The notes under the pieces were generated by a model that had not been told where the DNA came from, did not search any database, and saw nothing but the letters and a program-made list of their open reading frames with translations. From assembly GCA_947471745.1 (NCBI GenBank), contig CANJKZ010000431.1:868001-932000 (forward strand): 64,000 bases of DNA, given 5' to 3'. Below are positions 9,796 to 23,833 of the stretch, piece by piece (the stretch's first letter is position 1; each line of letters opens with the position of its first letter). The DNA comes from Closterium sp. Naga37s-1 (taxonomy: Eukaryota > Streptophyta > Zygnematophyceae > Desmidiales > Closteriaceae). The position numbers and the translations under genes were made by a program.

Positions 9796-12678
9796 TGTAG
9801 GAAAACGGTTGGCTTTGAAACGTCGTCGTGAACTTGAATCGTGATGAAATTATTTGTGTGAGCTATTTGTGGATAGGTCTCAGAGTCACGAATCTGTAGC
9901 ATCAAAGAACGCCAAGATCGGCCAAGAAGTGAGAACGGTAGATTCAATAATACGGGGCGGGGTATGCAATTCCATTTGGCAAGGTCTTGGTCAAGCTTCG
10001 TTTGTGAATCCAAGTCGCCAACATCGTCGCATCCCCCCACTAATATTTGTCCGCATGAGCATGGGCAGTTAGGTCAATCCGCCGCACCACCGCATGCACG
10101 CGCTCCCAAGCCGCTCCTAACCGCCTCAACCAAAGTGCGGTTCAAGCGCTCCGCCGCTCCATTTTGTTGAGGTGGGTGAGGAACCGTTACTTCATGGAAA
10201 GTTCCTCGCGCTTTAAACCATCCGTCGAGCTCCTTTTCAAATACTCTCCTCCTCCATCCAATCGAATCCGCTTCAACGAGTAGTCCGTTGCGCCCCGTCT
10301 CAACAACCGCCACCCACTTCTTGATTGTCGTGGAAGTCGCGCTCTTGTCCTTGAGGAGGTAGACCCACACCATTCGTGTAGCATCGTCGAGGAGAGTGAG
10401 AATGTAGCGAGCTCCACCTTTGGAGTAGGGGTGATTGGTCCACACAAGTCGGTGTGGACAAGGTCGAGCGGGCTGGAGGTGAGAGGCGTGGTACTTGTAG
10501 GAAATGGCTTCCTTGCCATCTTCCCTTCAAGACACGCCGAGCATTTCTCCACATCCGCATTTATTGAGAAGTCGGGGATGATCCCGTGCACCACGCCTTG
10601 AGTTGCCATGGTGCGGATGGTTGACGTGCTCAAGTGCCCGAAGCGGTTGTGCCATATCTCCAATGAAGGCTTCGCCACCGCCGCGTGCGCCATCGCACGG
10701 TTCGGTGTAGCCACGAGCTTGAAGAGGCCGCCTTCTTGATGTGCTTTGCTGATGAAGCGCCCGAATGAGGTGCTCAAGGTCATGACCGCGCCTTCGATGT
10801 TGACGCGCACTCCCTTAGTGGTGAGTTGTGTCACGGAGAGCAAGTTCGTGCCAAGTCCCAGTACAACCAACACGTTGTTGATTGTCATTGGACCGCCGTC
10901 CACCGCGAGGCGCAACGTTCCGCGTCCATTCACCTCGAGCATGTCTTGATTACCGAAGACCACGCGCTTGATGGGAGCATCCGCCGTGACATCTTCAAGG
11001 AGGTCCGCGTGCGGCGTCATGTGTTGTGTAGCTCCCGTGTCGAGAAGCCATGCGAAACCGCCAAGCGATCCTTCTCCCGCAATGGATACGAGCTCCTTCG
11101 TGTCATCTCTCGATGTCACCACGTTCGCACGCCGCTCCTCTTGGGTTGTAGGCGTTGGAGACCAATTCCTTGGCTTGCTCCGACACTCGCGCCACCAATG
11201 CCCAAACTTCTTGCAATACCGGCATGCTCCTTCACGAGCATGACCACGGTTGTTGTATCTGTTGTTGACGTGTCCTCCACGTGAAGAGCTTGCGCCTCCA
11301 CTTGCATGCCCACGGTCATTCCGTAGCTTGTTATAGACAACGTCCTTCTTCGCGCCACGAGTGAAGTGAGCCGAACTCGTTGCATCGCCTTGCAAGATGT
11401 TCCGCCGCATCTCTTCGTTGATGAGGCGCGTCATCACCTCCTCCTTGGTCCACGTCGCTCGCGTGCCTTTAAGGGTGGTGATGACGGTTGACTATTCCTC
11501 TCCAAGCCCTCCAAGAAGCGTCATGATTCAATCCTTCTCGTCCACGTTCGCTTCAAGCTCCGCCATTCGTTCACCCTCCTTGATGCGCACGGTGAAGAAG
11601 TCCCTCCTAGCTTGCAACTTGCCGAGGAGAGACTTCGACACGTGGATGTTCTCGAGGCGCCTCCAAGCTTCATGTGTCGCTCCTTCAAGGTCGATGCACG
11701 AGCTCACCACCGGCACGAGCTGAAGTCCGAACTTCGACACAATAAACGAGAACGCCTTCTTGTCCTTTTTCACCCATGCTCCATGCTCCGATGTCAAGGC
11801 TCTTGAAGGTGGCTTCTTCTCGGATCCGTCGAAGAAGCCCCAAAACTCACGCTCCATCATGTGAACCTTCAACTTAAAGCGCCACAATGCATAGTGCTCG
11901 CCATTGAACAATGTCACCGCACTCATGTCGACGATCGTCGTCGATGCGGAGTAGGAATCATTGGGGGTAGGACGAACGGGAACATCAGAGGTCGATGAGG
12001 AAGTCAAAGACATGGCGATGAGTAGAGCTAGGCGTCAAGCGTTTGAGAATTCCTTAAGCTATGAAACCATGTAGGAAAACCGTTGGCTTTGATACGTCGT
12101 CGTGAACTTGATCCTTGATGAAATAATTCGTGTGAGCTATTTCTTGATAGGCCTCAGTTTCACAAATCTGTAGCATCAAAGAACGCCAAGTTCGGCCAAG
12201 AAATGAGAACGGTAGCTTCAATAATACGGGGTTGGGAACACAATTCCAGAGAGGATGCATAACTCAATGACGAGAGAGTTTTTATACTCAACAGGAAAGC
12301 ACTCATAACAACTAGCAAGTCGAACCGCATGTGTAACCGAACCGCGTACATCGTAACCCACCCCAATTACATTTTGACGGTGGGATTACGGAAAAGGAGT
12401 TACGTCCCTTTTCCGTTTTGCATTTCCGTCAATGCATTCAACTTGCAATTACATTGGTCAGACCAATTGTATCGCGCCATGTGTTTGCGTTTTGTTCGGT
12501 TCTTTCCGCCCAACTTGTAAACACCCCTCGTCACTCTTGTTTGTTTCTTACCACCCAAGTGCAACTCTCGTTTTGAGTGCACTGTCACCCTCCGCCCACA
12601 TTTCTGCCACCCAACCCAACTTGGCGAAGTTGGAGGGAAGTGTCGTAGGGACCACTTGTCCCCAACCGACCTCCAACA
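9796..12678 (-). mobile_element. Copia element B2, partial
   Basis: The 5' LTR is 12070-12678 (609 bp) and is followed on the minus strand by a primer-binding site (12058-12069, tggtttcatagc). A matching LTR piece at about 9796-9973 marks the other end. The flanks ctacc (9791-9795) and cgacc (12679-12683) are a probable 5-bp target duplication with one mismatch. The parts present are gag, zinc knuckle, protease and most of integrase; reverse transcriptase and RNase H were not found. The element is a broken remnant with several breaks. It belongs to a different copia lineage from A, E, H and I, with a conventional zinc knuckle. Confidence 0.8.
10074..12013 (-). pseudogene. B2 gag, protease and integrase remnants (copia)
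   Basis: On the minus strand, gag starts near 12013 and has the copia gag core LFNGEHYALWRFKLKVHM (about 11880-11940). Next come a canonical CCHC knuckle (C-x2-C-x4-H-x4-C, CRYCKKFGHWWREC, about 11180-11230), a protease motif LLDTGATQHM (about 11020-11050), a GAG-pre-integrase motif IWHNRFGHLS (about 10630-10660), an integrase first-aspartate block LVHTDLCGP (about 10440-10470) and the terminal block PPQQNGAAERLN (about 10140-10175). Several breaks are present. No RT or RNase H similarity was seen. Confidence 0.8.
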
Positions 12679-12741
12679 CGACCACAATGGGGGGGGGGGG
12701 GTGTGTGAGTAGCGGCCGTGATGGACGATGGGCGTGCCCTC

Positions 12742-13596
12742 TGCGGAGAGTCACTCACAATGGGGGTTGGGGGGGGTTGGCAAAATACTAAGAGTGATCG
12801 TAGCTTTGCTTAGTTCCTTAGCGCTTGCACGTTCACGTGAGAAATCGGCAAGAGTTTCACTAGGCAAAGATTGCATTACAGAATGATTAAACAAGCAATG
12901 ACAGAAATGACTACATCAGGCACCTAGCAACTCTGCAGCTAGCCTGGTCGACCGCCAGCACTGCATGGTCGACCGCCTGCCAGCGTTGCGTAGAGGAGCT
13001 GCGCCAGCACTGCAGAAAGGCGACCTGCCAACGCAGCAGGTCGACGGCGTGCCTACGCTGTAGTAAAGCGGCTGTCCAGCATTGCACCCGTAGAAGGCAG
13101 CAGTGCGTACGGAGGCAGGTGCGCGCAGACGACTGGCTCGACTTGCATCGTTGTGCATCCGTCGGCTGTTGTCTGCACCTGACGAGCCACATTGACTTCG
13201 GGATATCAGCCCGAAGTCGCCTTCGTCACTGCGACCTTGACGACGTTCGCGTGCCTCCGCAGAACTCGCCGAGCAGGTTACCTGGTCGACCTGGTTGACC
13301 ACCAAGTGCCTCTGGTCGACCAGCCCAGTCAGCTGCAGCTGTCGAACTCCCTGGTTGACGGCTCTAGCCCCGTGACAGGCCTGTGCAGGTCGACGACCGC
13401 TTCGTCGTCCTGCCCCGCAAAAGAAGGGCGTCGATCTCCCTGGTCAACGACAACACCACAGTGATTCCCTGTAGCTCGACAAAGCTCGTCGAGCAGCTCC
13501 CTCACTGTGAACGATCGGCTGCTTCTCCCGTACATCCGACCAAGTCGTCGGCGTTGCCCAAGCGAGGGCGGGGCCAACATTCCATTCCCGTTAACA
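12742..13596 (-). repeat. 3' LTR of D
   Basis: It matches 33151-34228 along its length except for a repeat array found only in the latter. Shared landmarks are tgcggagagtcact at the low end, a poly-G tract with ttggca, and cattcccgttaaca at the high end. Repeated gtcgac words are a feature of the family. Confidence 0.75.
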
Positions 13597-16500
13597 CTCC
13601 CCTGCCACGCTCACGCTTGGGCCCCCAGCCCACATGGCAGTATTTCACGGAGAAAACTCGTCCTCGGCGTGCACCCCACACACAGCACGCCGTCACCGCA
13701 CCAGCCGTGCAGAAGGGCATGGCACCTACTGCTGCACCTCGTCGTCACTATCGCCGACGTCGGCTAGGCGCACTTGGCCGATGGCGACAGAGCACCGGTT
13801 GAAAGCCGGAAAATGCAGTGCCTTCGTCAGGAAATTGGCCGGCTGCTCGGTCGTCGGGATGTACTTCAGCACGAACTTCCCGCGCCTCACCATATGCTGC
13901 AGCCAGGCGTAGCGTCCCTCCATTTGCTTGAGGTTGCCTGTCAGCCCCAAGCCCTCAGCGACCGTGATGGCGGACTTGTTGTCCACACGAAGGACAGGCG
14001 GCTTCCCAGCATCGAGCTGCTGGAACTCCGCAAGAAGGAAGCGGAGTCGGCGCCCCTCCTTGCCAGCGTCCGTGGCCGCCACGTACTCCGACTCGGTCAA
14101 CGACAGTGTCGCGCAGAAGACGGCGGCCCCTTCGTAGATGAACACGTAGCCGCCCGTGCTCGTACGGTTCTGCTTGTCGCCTGTGTCGTCGGCATCCACG
14201 TAGCCGATCATTTTCAGCGACTCTGGTCCACCGCCAAACTCCAGGGCAGTGCCGCGGGTGTCAGCGAGGTAGGTGAGGCAGCGGTCGACCTCACGTCAGT
14301 GCTGGTCGCTCCTCACCGTGAGGCCGCTCCCCAGCTTGCTGCAAGCAAACGCGATGTTCGGCCTCGTCGTCGTCGCCGCGAAATGCAACGAGCCAACCTT
14401 CTGCCGGTACTCCTCCTCGCGCTCCTGGGCCTCCTCGTCGTCGAACGTCAGCTCAGCGTAGGCGTCGACCGAGACCAGCATCTTTGGGACTCGACCGCCC
14501 TGCTCCTCGTCGATGAAGCGCCTGCGCAGCTTGTCGGCGTAGCCCTGTTGGTGTAGCCACAACTTCCTTTGCCGGCCTGTTGCGCACGATCTCCAGCCCA
14601 AGATACTTCACCACCGGCAAGATCTCGCACAGCTTGAAGGCGGCATCCATCAGCTCCTTCAGCTCCTTAAGCATCGCGGTGCTGCTGCTAGCGGCGAGCA
14701 GGTCGTCGACGTAGATCAGCACCCAGCAGGTCACTCTGTCGTCGGTGACCTTGAAGTAGAGCGCCTTGTCGACCTGGCTCTTCTTCCACCCCGCGCCCAG
14801 CAGCACACCGTCGAGAGCCTTGTACCACAGTAGCAGCATCTGCTTCAGCCCATAGAGGCTCTTTTGCAGCTTGCACACCCGGCCGGTTCCGTCATCGAAG
14901 TAGTCCGGCTGGTATATGTACAGCACCTGGTCGAGCTTGCTCTGTAGGAAAACGTTCTTCATGTCGAGCTGCATCAGGTTGAGTTCGAGGATGGCGACGA
15001 TGGTGAGGAAGATCCTCAGCGTGACGTAGCTGCTCACCGGCGAGTACGTCTCGTCGTAGTCGGCGCCATACACCTGCGTGAAGCCCTTCACGACCAGCCT
15101 CGCCTTCTCGTGCTCGACGGTGTCGTCGATGGGGTACTTGGTCGTCGGCACCCACCGGTTCTTCATGATGTTCACCCCGCATGGGCGTTCAACCAGCTCC
15201 CATGTGCCCATGCCGATGAGGCTGCGGATCTCCTCATCCATGGCGGCCTTCACTGCTTTGCCCTTCCAGCTCGCCAGTGCTTCCTTCACTGTCATCGTCG
15301 CGATGTCCCAGCGATGTTTGGGGTCGGCATGCACGTCGGGGTCGAGCTCCGGCATATCAGCATCCGCCTCTGCATCGTCGAGCAGTGTGTTGAACGCAGG
15401 TGGTGGCAGGCAGGCGTGGAAGACCAGCCGCTCCAGCGGCTTCCGAGTTCGACCTGTGCGTCGCAGCTCAGCTTCTCAACCGGAACCTCCACCACGTCAC
15501 TGTCGGTTGACTCTTCTCCTGCCGACCGTTCCCCTTCCTCGTAGATGTCCTCGTCGTCGACCAGCTGCTTCGACCCTTCGACTGGCAGCTCACCTCCTGT
15601 TGACTTCGACAACTCCCCTGTCGACCGCCCCATCTGGTGCTCCCCTTGCACCCCTTCTGCTCCCTCTTGTTCAACCAGCTCCCCTGTCTGCTGCTCCCCT
15701 GTCGTTGACAGCTTCCCGTCCTGGTCGACAAGTTTAGCGCCTAGTCGGCCGCCGGCGATGCCACTGGCCGGTGCCACAGGCGACGCCTCAAGGCTCCCCT
15801 CATCGCTGGTGGCCGACATATGTGTCGACGCAGACCGATCTGCGACGGGGGTGGGAGGAGCAAGAACAGGGGGAGGAGGAAGAACTTCCACGACATCCTC
15901 ATCAGCAGGCTCGTCGACCTCGGCGAGCAGCGGGACCGTCGCCGTCGAGGTGTCCATCGGCGGGTGTGCCTGCATCCGCCCCGACGCCAGCCCATACTTC
16001 GCCTTCCATACCTCCAGTGACAGCGTCTCGTAGAAGATCACCTCAACCCCTGCTCCCCAGCGACACGCCCAGGTGAAGCCCCCAGCAAGCCTTCGGCGCC
16101 AGCTTCCCACCGTGCTGCTCGGGAACCATGAACTGCACCATGCAGCCCCACACCCGCGCCAGCGTGAGCTCTGGCTTCTTCCCGGTCAGCAGCAGGTACG
16201 GAGTTGTCCCCGACGGCGTCGTCGACCGCTCCAAGCACTTGCGCACCCAGACGGCCTGTCGCAGGGCGAGGTGCCACCAGTTGTGTTGCACCTCCATGTG
16301 CAGCAGCATTGACCGCACAGACTCGACGACCGTGCGCATCTCCCGCTCAGCCATCCCGTTCTGCTGCGGAGTGTAGGGGCAAGTCAGATTGTGGACGATG
16401 CCCTTCCCGTTGACGAAGTTGGTGAACTCCTTCCCGAGGAACTCCCCTCGTCGTTCTGAGCGGAGCATCAGCGCCGTCTTCTTCGTCTGCCGCTCTACCA

Positions 16501-18388
16501 GCACCAGCCACTGTTGGAACTCCCGCAGCACATCGCTCTTCTTAGCGACCGGCATTGCCCACACGAACCGAGTGTGGCGATCCTTTTGCAGCAGGAAGTA
16601 CAAGCTGCCATCCTTGGCAACCACCCGAAATGGCCCGCACAAGTCAATGTGCACGAGAGCCAGTGCCTCCTTGGTGTCCGAGCCCTTGTCGGGGAAGGTG
16701 TTCCGCGCCAGCTTTCCTCCGACTCACGAGACACACGGCGGGTCTGCTCCGGTCGACGGCTTGATGCCGAGCCCAGTAGCGACTTCATGTTTCGCCGAGC
16801 TCTTGATTACGTCAACGCTGACGTGCGCGAGCCTCGCATGCCACCGGTCAGGGGTCGACTTCGTTGCCGAGATGATTGTTCACATAGCCACCACCTCGGT
16901 CGACGTCGACCATGTCGAGCAGGGGCGAAGGTCGGTGCAGAGGAATCGTCCGGTGTAGCGTGGTCGACCGAGCTCCTCCCCGGTCGCAGCAACGAGCAGC
17001 ATCTCGTCGTCGTCGCCCTGCAGCTGCACTCCGCTTTCCTTCAGTTGGCCAGCTGACAGCAGGTTCGCCTGTACTCCCGGAACGTACTGCACGTCTGGGA
17101 TGAGGACCCGCTTCCCAGCCTCCCCTTCCACGACCCTTGACAGGCTGCAACGCCCCATTGAAGCCGCGCACGTGCTTCACGCTGTCGCTCGGCGCCATGT
17201 CGACGAAGACCGCCTTCGTCCCCATCAGGTGGTGGGAGCGACCGCTGTCAAGCAGCACCGCCATTGGGTTTGCCTGCACAGCTGCCGCCACCACCTGGAA
17301 GTCCTCGCCAGCCTCCGGCGCCAGCGAGAGTGTCGGCTCCACCACGCCGACCATCGAGCACGACGCCTCCTTGTCGCCTCGGCCCTTGCCGCTGGAGTTG
17401 TCGACGTCCTTCGTTGACGACGTCTTTTTCGACGTCTGCTTCTCCTTGCGCGACTTCTCATATCGATGGGGACGACGACTGGTCGAATGACCGCGGCCTC
17501 CCTTGTTGTTGTCCTCGTCGCTGTCGTCGCGATCGGGGCACTCGTAGGAGAGATGGTCGGGGTCGTGGCAGATCCAACACTCCCGCCGTCGACCACCACC
17601 TCTACGGCCCTTGCTCCGCGTCGACCTCTTCTCGTCGACGTCCTTCGTCGACCGCACACCTCCGCTACCACCTCCGCTCGGCTTCCCGCGCTGTTCGTGC
17701 TGACGATTCGGCTTCGTCGGTGCAACGTAACTCTCCTGCGGAAGGAGCTCCGTGGGCTGCTCTGCCTCCTGCATAGCCTCGTCTTGAAGGGCGTAGCTGG
17801 TGATGGAAGCTCGTCAAGGGACTCAGACGTGCCGGGCACCATCATCATCCTCTTCATGAGTTTGTAGCTGCGCGGCAGGCCCTTGACGACGTGGGTGATG
17901 CATGACGCCGTATAGTATTCCCCCGCCATCCGCATCTCAGCCAGTATCCGTCGAGCACGGTTGTAGTAGTCCGTCGCCGACTCCTGCTCGCCCATCCGAA
18001 TGTGTGTCATCTGCTCCTCCAGCTGTCCGATGTACAGGTCGTCCTTCGCCTGGTACATCGACAGGATGAAGTGCCATGCTTGGTGACCAGCGTCCAGTCG
18101 CTCTCGACAGGACCTGAGCGCTAGCTGCACCACCGGCGAGCAGCACCTCGAGATGACCATGAAGGTGAGCAAGTGAGCAGCACGAAACTCCCCGCGCTAT
18201 TAGAATCAGTGACGAGAATGGATGATTAGGAGAAAAGGGGGGGGGTACAAGTAGAATGTCGAGAAGGTTTGTGTACCCCCTAAAGCTAGCCCCCATATAG
18301 CCTAGATGCAACTAAGCCTAGATACAACTAAGCATATATGTATGACACACCCCCATAGGCGAAGTGGGGGATAGCAAGAGCAAGCAAT

Positions 18389-18488
18389 GGTCACAAGACC
18401 AGTCAAGAGAAGAAGCAAAGCAAAGCAAGCTCAGGGTGGATCACAAAGTCACCACACAGTCCGAGCACAAGCAAAGGGCCACAAGGCC
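18389..18488 (-). other. Conserved 3' untranslated RNA module of E
   Basis: The same arrangement as in A1: GGCC-TTGT-GGCC hairpin at 18477-18488, 41-nt box at 18427-18467 with pairable ends gctcgg and ctgagc, and GGTC-TTGT-GACC hairpin at 18389-18400, all on the minus strand between pol and the 3' LTR. Confidence 0.65.
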
Positions 18489-20034
18489 AGTTCACATGCA
18501 GAGTTATATAAAGAGAACAAACAATACAGTGATCATACCCTAGCAAGTGCAAGCATGCAGGTATATATATAGATCACAGTACAGGCAGATTCAGGTAGTA
18601 AGTAAGTGAGGCAAAGTAGGCACAAGGCCTAACACAGTAACAAAGCGCTGATGATCACCAGGCGGAAGTGCCTTGGTGAAGACATCAGCAGTGTTGGCCC
18701 GAGTGGCCACGTACGCAAGACGAAGCTGACCACGGTGCTGCAACTCTCGAGCAAGGAAGTATCGCAGAGCGATGTGCTTCGTTCTGTGCTCCAGTCTGTG
18801 CTCCTGACACAAGGCTATCATGGCCTTGTTGTCTACGTACAGGACTGGAGGTGAACGAGGCTGCTCTCCCAAGTCGGTCAGCAAGTAGGTGAGCCAGCGT
18901 AGCTCCTGAGCAGCCATGGCTCCGGCGTAGATCTCAGCCTCACAACTGGAGCTGAGAACTGAACACGAACGGGTAGACCGCCGAGAAACCGAGCCGGACC
19001 CAAGGCTGAAGGTGTAACCCTGTGACGACCGCTGCGTAGCTGAGTCGTCAACCCAGGAGGCGTCTGCGTGACCAGTGAGGACAACTGGACCCCGTCCTCC
19101 AAGCACAAGCCCCATGCCCGACGTACTGCACAGGTAACGCAGTACCCTCTTCGCAGCATCCCAGTGCACCTTTCGGTGCCTACCGGGAGCCACGTAGCGA
19201 GCCAGAAGGCTGAGAGGGAATGCGAGGTCAGGTCGTGTGCAAGTCATCAGGTATATGAGGCAACCCACAAGCTCTGGGTACGGACCACTCGGCTCTACGG
19301 ACTCGTCCGAAGGTGGAGCTGAGAGCGAGTGGCTGGTAGACAGAGGAGTGAGCTGTGGCGAGGAGTACTGGAAGCCGAAGCGCTGAAGGACCTGGTGCAC
19401 CATGTGTGACTGAGTCAGTGTGATGGTGTGCAGTGCTCTGTCCCGGGTGATCTGCAGGGCAAGATAGCTGCGCAGTTCACCCAGGTCAGTGCAGGTATGT
19501 CTCTTCTGCAGCTCGGACTTCACAAGGGTCAGTGCCTCAGTGTCAGCCGTGGCAAAGACGAGGTCGTTGACGTACACTAGGACGTAGAACGGCGGCAGCG
19601 AGGTGTCGGTGCGTAGAAACAGCGACGGGTCCGCTGTAGAAGGAGCAAACCCAAGAGCCGCAAGTGTAGTCCTGAGTGTGTCGTGCGACTCGCGAGGCGC
19701 CTGGCGGAGACCGTAGACTGGCCGACGGAGGCTCCACTGGGTACCTGCAGGAAACGACCCAGTGAAGCCAGGTGGTCGGCGCAGCCAGATCTCCTCGTGC
19801 AGGCTGCCCTGCAGGAAGGCTGTACTGAAGTCCAGAGAGTGTAACTCGTAGTCACGCTGAGCAGCGACGTGCAGCAACACCCGAAGAGTAGTCATCTTCG
19901 GGGTGGGGGAGAAGGTCTGGAAGTAGTCAACTCCCTATCGCTGGCTGAAACCTCGAGCAACGTAACGCGCCTTGAAGGCAGACGGAGAACCCAGCGGCCG
20001 CTTCACCCTGAAGATCCACATGCCATCGATTATG

Positions 20035-23000
20035 TGTTATGTGATGCTATCATTTGCATTCACGTCTGTCTTCCTCCCATCATATGTTCGTGTGTTGCAT
20101 GCGTGGTGTGAGCGTGTGCAAGAATTTGTGTTTGGTGTTGTTTGGATTTTCTGAGTGTGTGTGAATGTTATTTGGTTTGAGCAGATATCTGAAGTGACTC
20201 CTCTGCTCAAGAGCTTCCCGACGAACCGAGAATCGCCTTGATCGGAGCAAGAACGAGAAAGATATGATCGTTCGAAGTTTTGATTGAGATGCGGCGACTA
20301 TGGGAATTTGCGGGTTGACTCAATATGGGGTACAGACTTTTGGGGGTTAAAAAATTCGTCACCATCACTGTAGATGATGCCAAGTGGTTGGGAGAAGCCA
20401 AACCAGGTTGGCAAGTGTGGCCAAGTTGGGTGAGGTGGATGGCATGAGTTGGGAAAGTGACAAATGTCAAAGTTGGGGTGCCTATAGAGAGGGGAATTGT
20501 GTGGTATGGGGTTTCCTTGGTTGGGGACTCCCTTGGGACCTTCCCTCTCGTCCTCCTCATCCCCTCCTACCTGGTTCAATTGCCACTTCAACTTTCTTGT
20601 GTGAACTTGTGAGATAATTGTGATTGAGTTACGTTTTCTATGGCAGCATACCCCCTAGTGCGCCGAGTTTCATAACTCGAGTTGTACTTCATATTTTGAT
20701 ACTATTCAAATTGGGAAAGATAGCCACGGTCAAGGGCTACAACATACTCGAGTTTGAGAGAATTCTAATTGTGCGTTGATCGTCGACGACGTTTCTTGTG
20801 ACGACGACTTTTCTGTCCAGAATTGTAGTTGACGATTATGAGATATGTCAGTCCCTAATCTTCATAGACTCCGTCCTTAGTCTCTAAAAAGTGGTATCAG
20901 AGCTGATTAAGGACTTTGTGGAGAGTATACGGAAGTGTGAAGACCCTCCTAGACCCACCATGGCCTGTGGGCGTGCCTAAGTGGAGTTCTGGAGATTGCA
21001 TGTGACTTCCGCTAAGGGGAAACTCGGCCAAAATTTCGTTGGCGCCGACACTTGTGGAAATTGAGTGGGACTCCGGTGTGGACAGCAAAGGGGGAGCTGG
21101 AACCTGTGTTTGGGAGCAGAGGAAATGAGTCAAGGGATTGGAGATGCAGCTGAGAAGAGAAATGAGCCGCCACCATCCAAGATCGAGGCATTGGATGGCT
21201 CAAACTATGAGGAATGGAGTGGGCGGATGTGGAGTGCATTCAAGCGCTACAAGCTGTTGAAACTTGCGATGGGTGAAGAGAAGATGCCGGAGGAAGGAGA
21301 TGCCCGCGATCGGTGGATTGAGAAGAGTGCGGTGCTGTACGACCTAATCCTTCAATCGGTCAACAACGATATGTTCCAACACATCAAGGATTTGGTGGAG
21401 TTGGATGATTCCGGACCAAAGGCGTGGAAGCTACTGCGCGACGTGATTCAACCCAACACGCTGCCGATGGTGATTGTGTTGGAGAAGGAGCTGGCTGCCC
21501 TCTCCATGCGACCGGGCGATGATGTGAAGCCGGTCCTTGACAAGATCAAGGACACCTATGCGAGGATGGCAGCGGCGGGCAGCAATGTGTCGCAGATGCA
21601 GCAGTGCACCAAGATCATCTCGGTGCTCGACAACTCGTGGGACAACCTCATCCCCACCCTCAACACTCAGCAGGACTAGTGGACACCTGAGTGGCTACGG
21701 CAGCAGATTCTGCAGGAGGACTTCCGCAGGCGCCACACGGGTGGTGGTGCTGCCAACAAAACTGCTGAGGGGTATGGAGCTGCAGGAGGCAGTAGAGGAA
21801 GAGGGGGAGGGAGAGGCCGAGGCCGTGGGAGAGGCTTTGGCAGAGGAAGAGGTCGAGGTGACTACAACGAGGGGCATGGGAGCTCTACTGGCAGGGGGAG
21901 TACCCGAATGGAGGGTGCGTGCTGGTATTGCAAGAGGGCTGGACACCCGTGGTTCAAGTGTTTTAGCCGGCCTGAGGGATGGGCACCCCCAGGCATGAAG
22001 CCGCCAAGTGGTGAACGTGCACGAGGTGGCGCTGTGCAAGGTTCAGGTGCACAAGGTGATGGTGCACACGGTAAAGCCGACCCTGGGATGTTCCTCATGG
22101 TTGAGGATGTGAAAGGGAGTGAGGGTGATGTGGGCTCAGTTGGGAAGGTTGTGATGCACCCCCTCACTCACTGGGTGATCGATTCAGGTTGCACAAGTCA
22201 CATGACCCCACGGGAAGATTTGCTTGACAAGGAAAAGCCCCCTAGAAAGATTAAGTTTGTGGCTGCCGCTTCAGGTGCTTTGCTCCCTGTGATTGGTGTT
22301 GGGAATGCCAAGGTGATGGGAGCCAATGAGGAGCTTGTGGGGCTAGGGAATGTGCTGTTGGTTGAAGGCTTGTCCGCTAACCTTCTTTCTGTGCGCCGGC
22401 TGCAGAAGAGCAAGGCTAAAGTTACCTTCGGTCCAACCAGCTGCCGTGCAAAGCTTGGGAAATTGCTGCTGTGGGATTTGGAGGAGAAGAGCAGCTGTAT
22501 CAAGGACCTATGGCAGCTGCCCATTATCCCTTCGAACGGGAAACTACCAGCAACGGTAGCGGCAGCAGCAACGGCAAAGGCAACTGCAGGAGGAGAGGAG
22601 ACTGCACCAACTGATGGGGCCTTGGATGCAATCAAGAAGGTGCAGCAGCCACAGCAGCCACATGGTGAGGTGCTTGCTGGTGTGGATGCGACAGCTGCAT
22701 GGGCAAAGGCTTCATCTGGGAGTGGTGAGGCTGACTGGGAAACGTGGCACGAGAGGCTGTGTCATGTGAATTTTCCTATGCTGCAGAAGTTGGAGAAGGA
22801 TGGGAGCTTGAAGGGGTTGGAGGTGAAAGGGGCAGTGAAGGAGATTGGGAGCTGCCCTACATGCCTTGAGACCAAGTTCACAAAGTTTCCCTTCAGCAGC
22901 AGTACAGGACCAGCCAAGGCCCCGCTCGCGCTTGTGCACATGGATGTGGTGGGCCCTACGAGGGCCCCTTCTCTCTTGGGCAGCCGCTACTTCTTAACCA

Positions 23001-23778
23001 TTGTGGATGACCACACATGTGCAGTGTGGGTGTACCCTCTCAAGACTAAGGGGGAAGTGGCAGTGGCTGTTCTTAAGGAGTGGATGCCGAGAGCTCAAAG
23101 GGAGAGCGGACACAAGGTGAAGGTGATCCGCACTGACAACGGGGGAGAACTCATTGGCTCTGATTTTGAAGCGGTGCTGAAGAAGAAGGGGATCCAGCAT
23201 CAGCTCACGGTGCCCTACAACCCTTAGTAGAACGGCGTGGCTGAGCGCTTCAACCGGACCCTGCAGGAAGGTGCTCACACTCTCCTTGGGCGTGCAGGGC
23301 TGCCGGATCCGTTTTGGGTGACTGCAATGCGGCAGGTCGCCCTTGTGAAGAACAGGGTGTTGGCGACAGTGGGGGACAAGCAGTGGGTCCCCTACACCAA
23401 GTGGTATGGGAGTGCACCAGCAGTCAGCATGCTGAGAGCCTACGGCTGCATGGTGGTGTTTCATGTGCCTAAGGAGAAGAGGGGAAAGTTGGAGGCTTCT
23501 GGGAGATGGGGAGTACACTTGGGGCTTGCTAAGGATCATAAGGGCTGGTTGATATGGGACTTAACCAGCCAGCAGCTGACTGTGTAAAGGGATGTGAAGT
23601 TCCTTGAGTCCTTGTACTACAAGGAGTGGAAGCAGCAGCAACAGAAGCTTCCTACTACACCGCTGATCATTGAGGCCGATGAGGTGCAGTGGCCTTTGAG
23701 GCAAGTGCAGGTCACTGTCTCAGATGAGGAGATCTCTGGGGTGACTGAGGATGGGGGAGAACCTGAGGTGGAGGAGCA

Positions 23779-23833
<55 letters not shown>
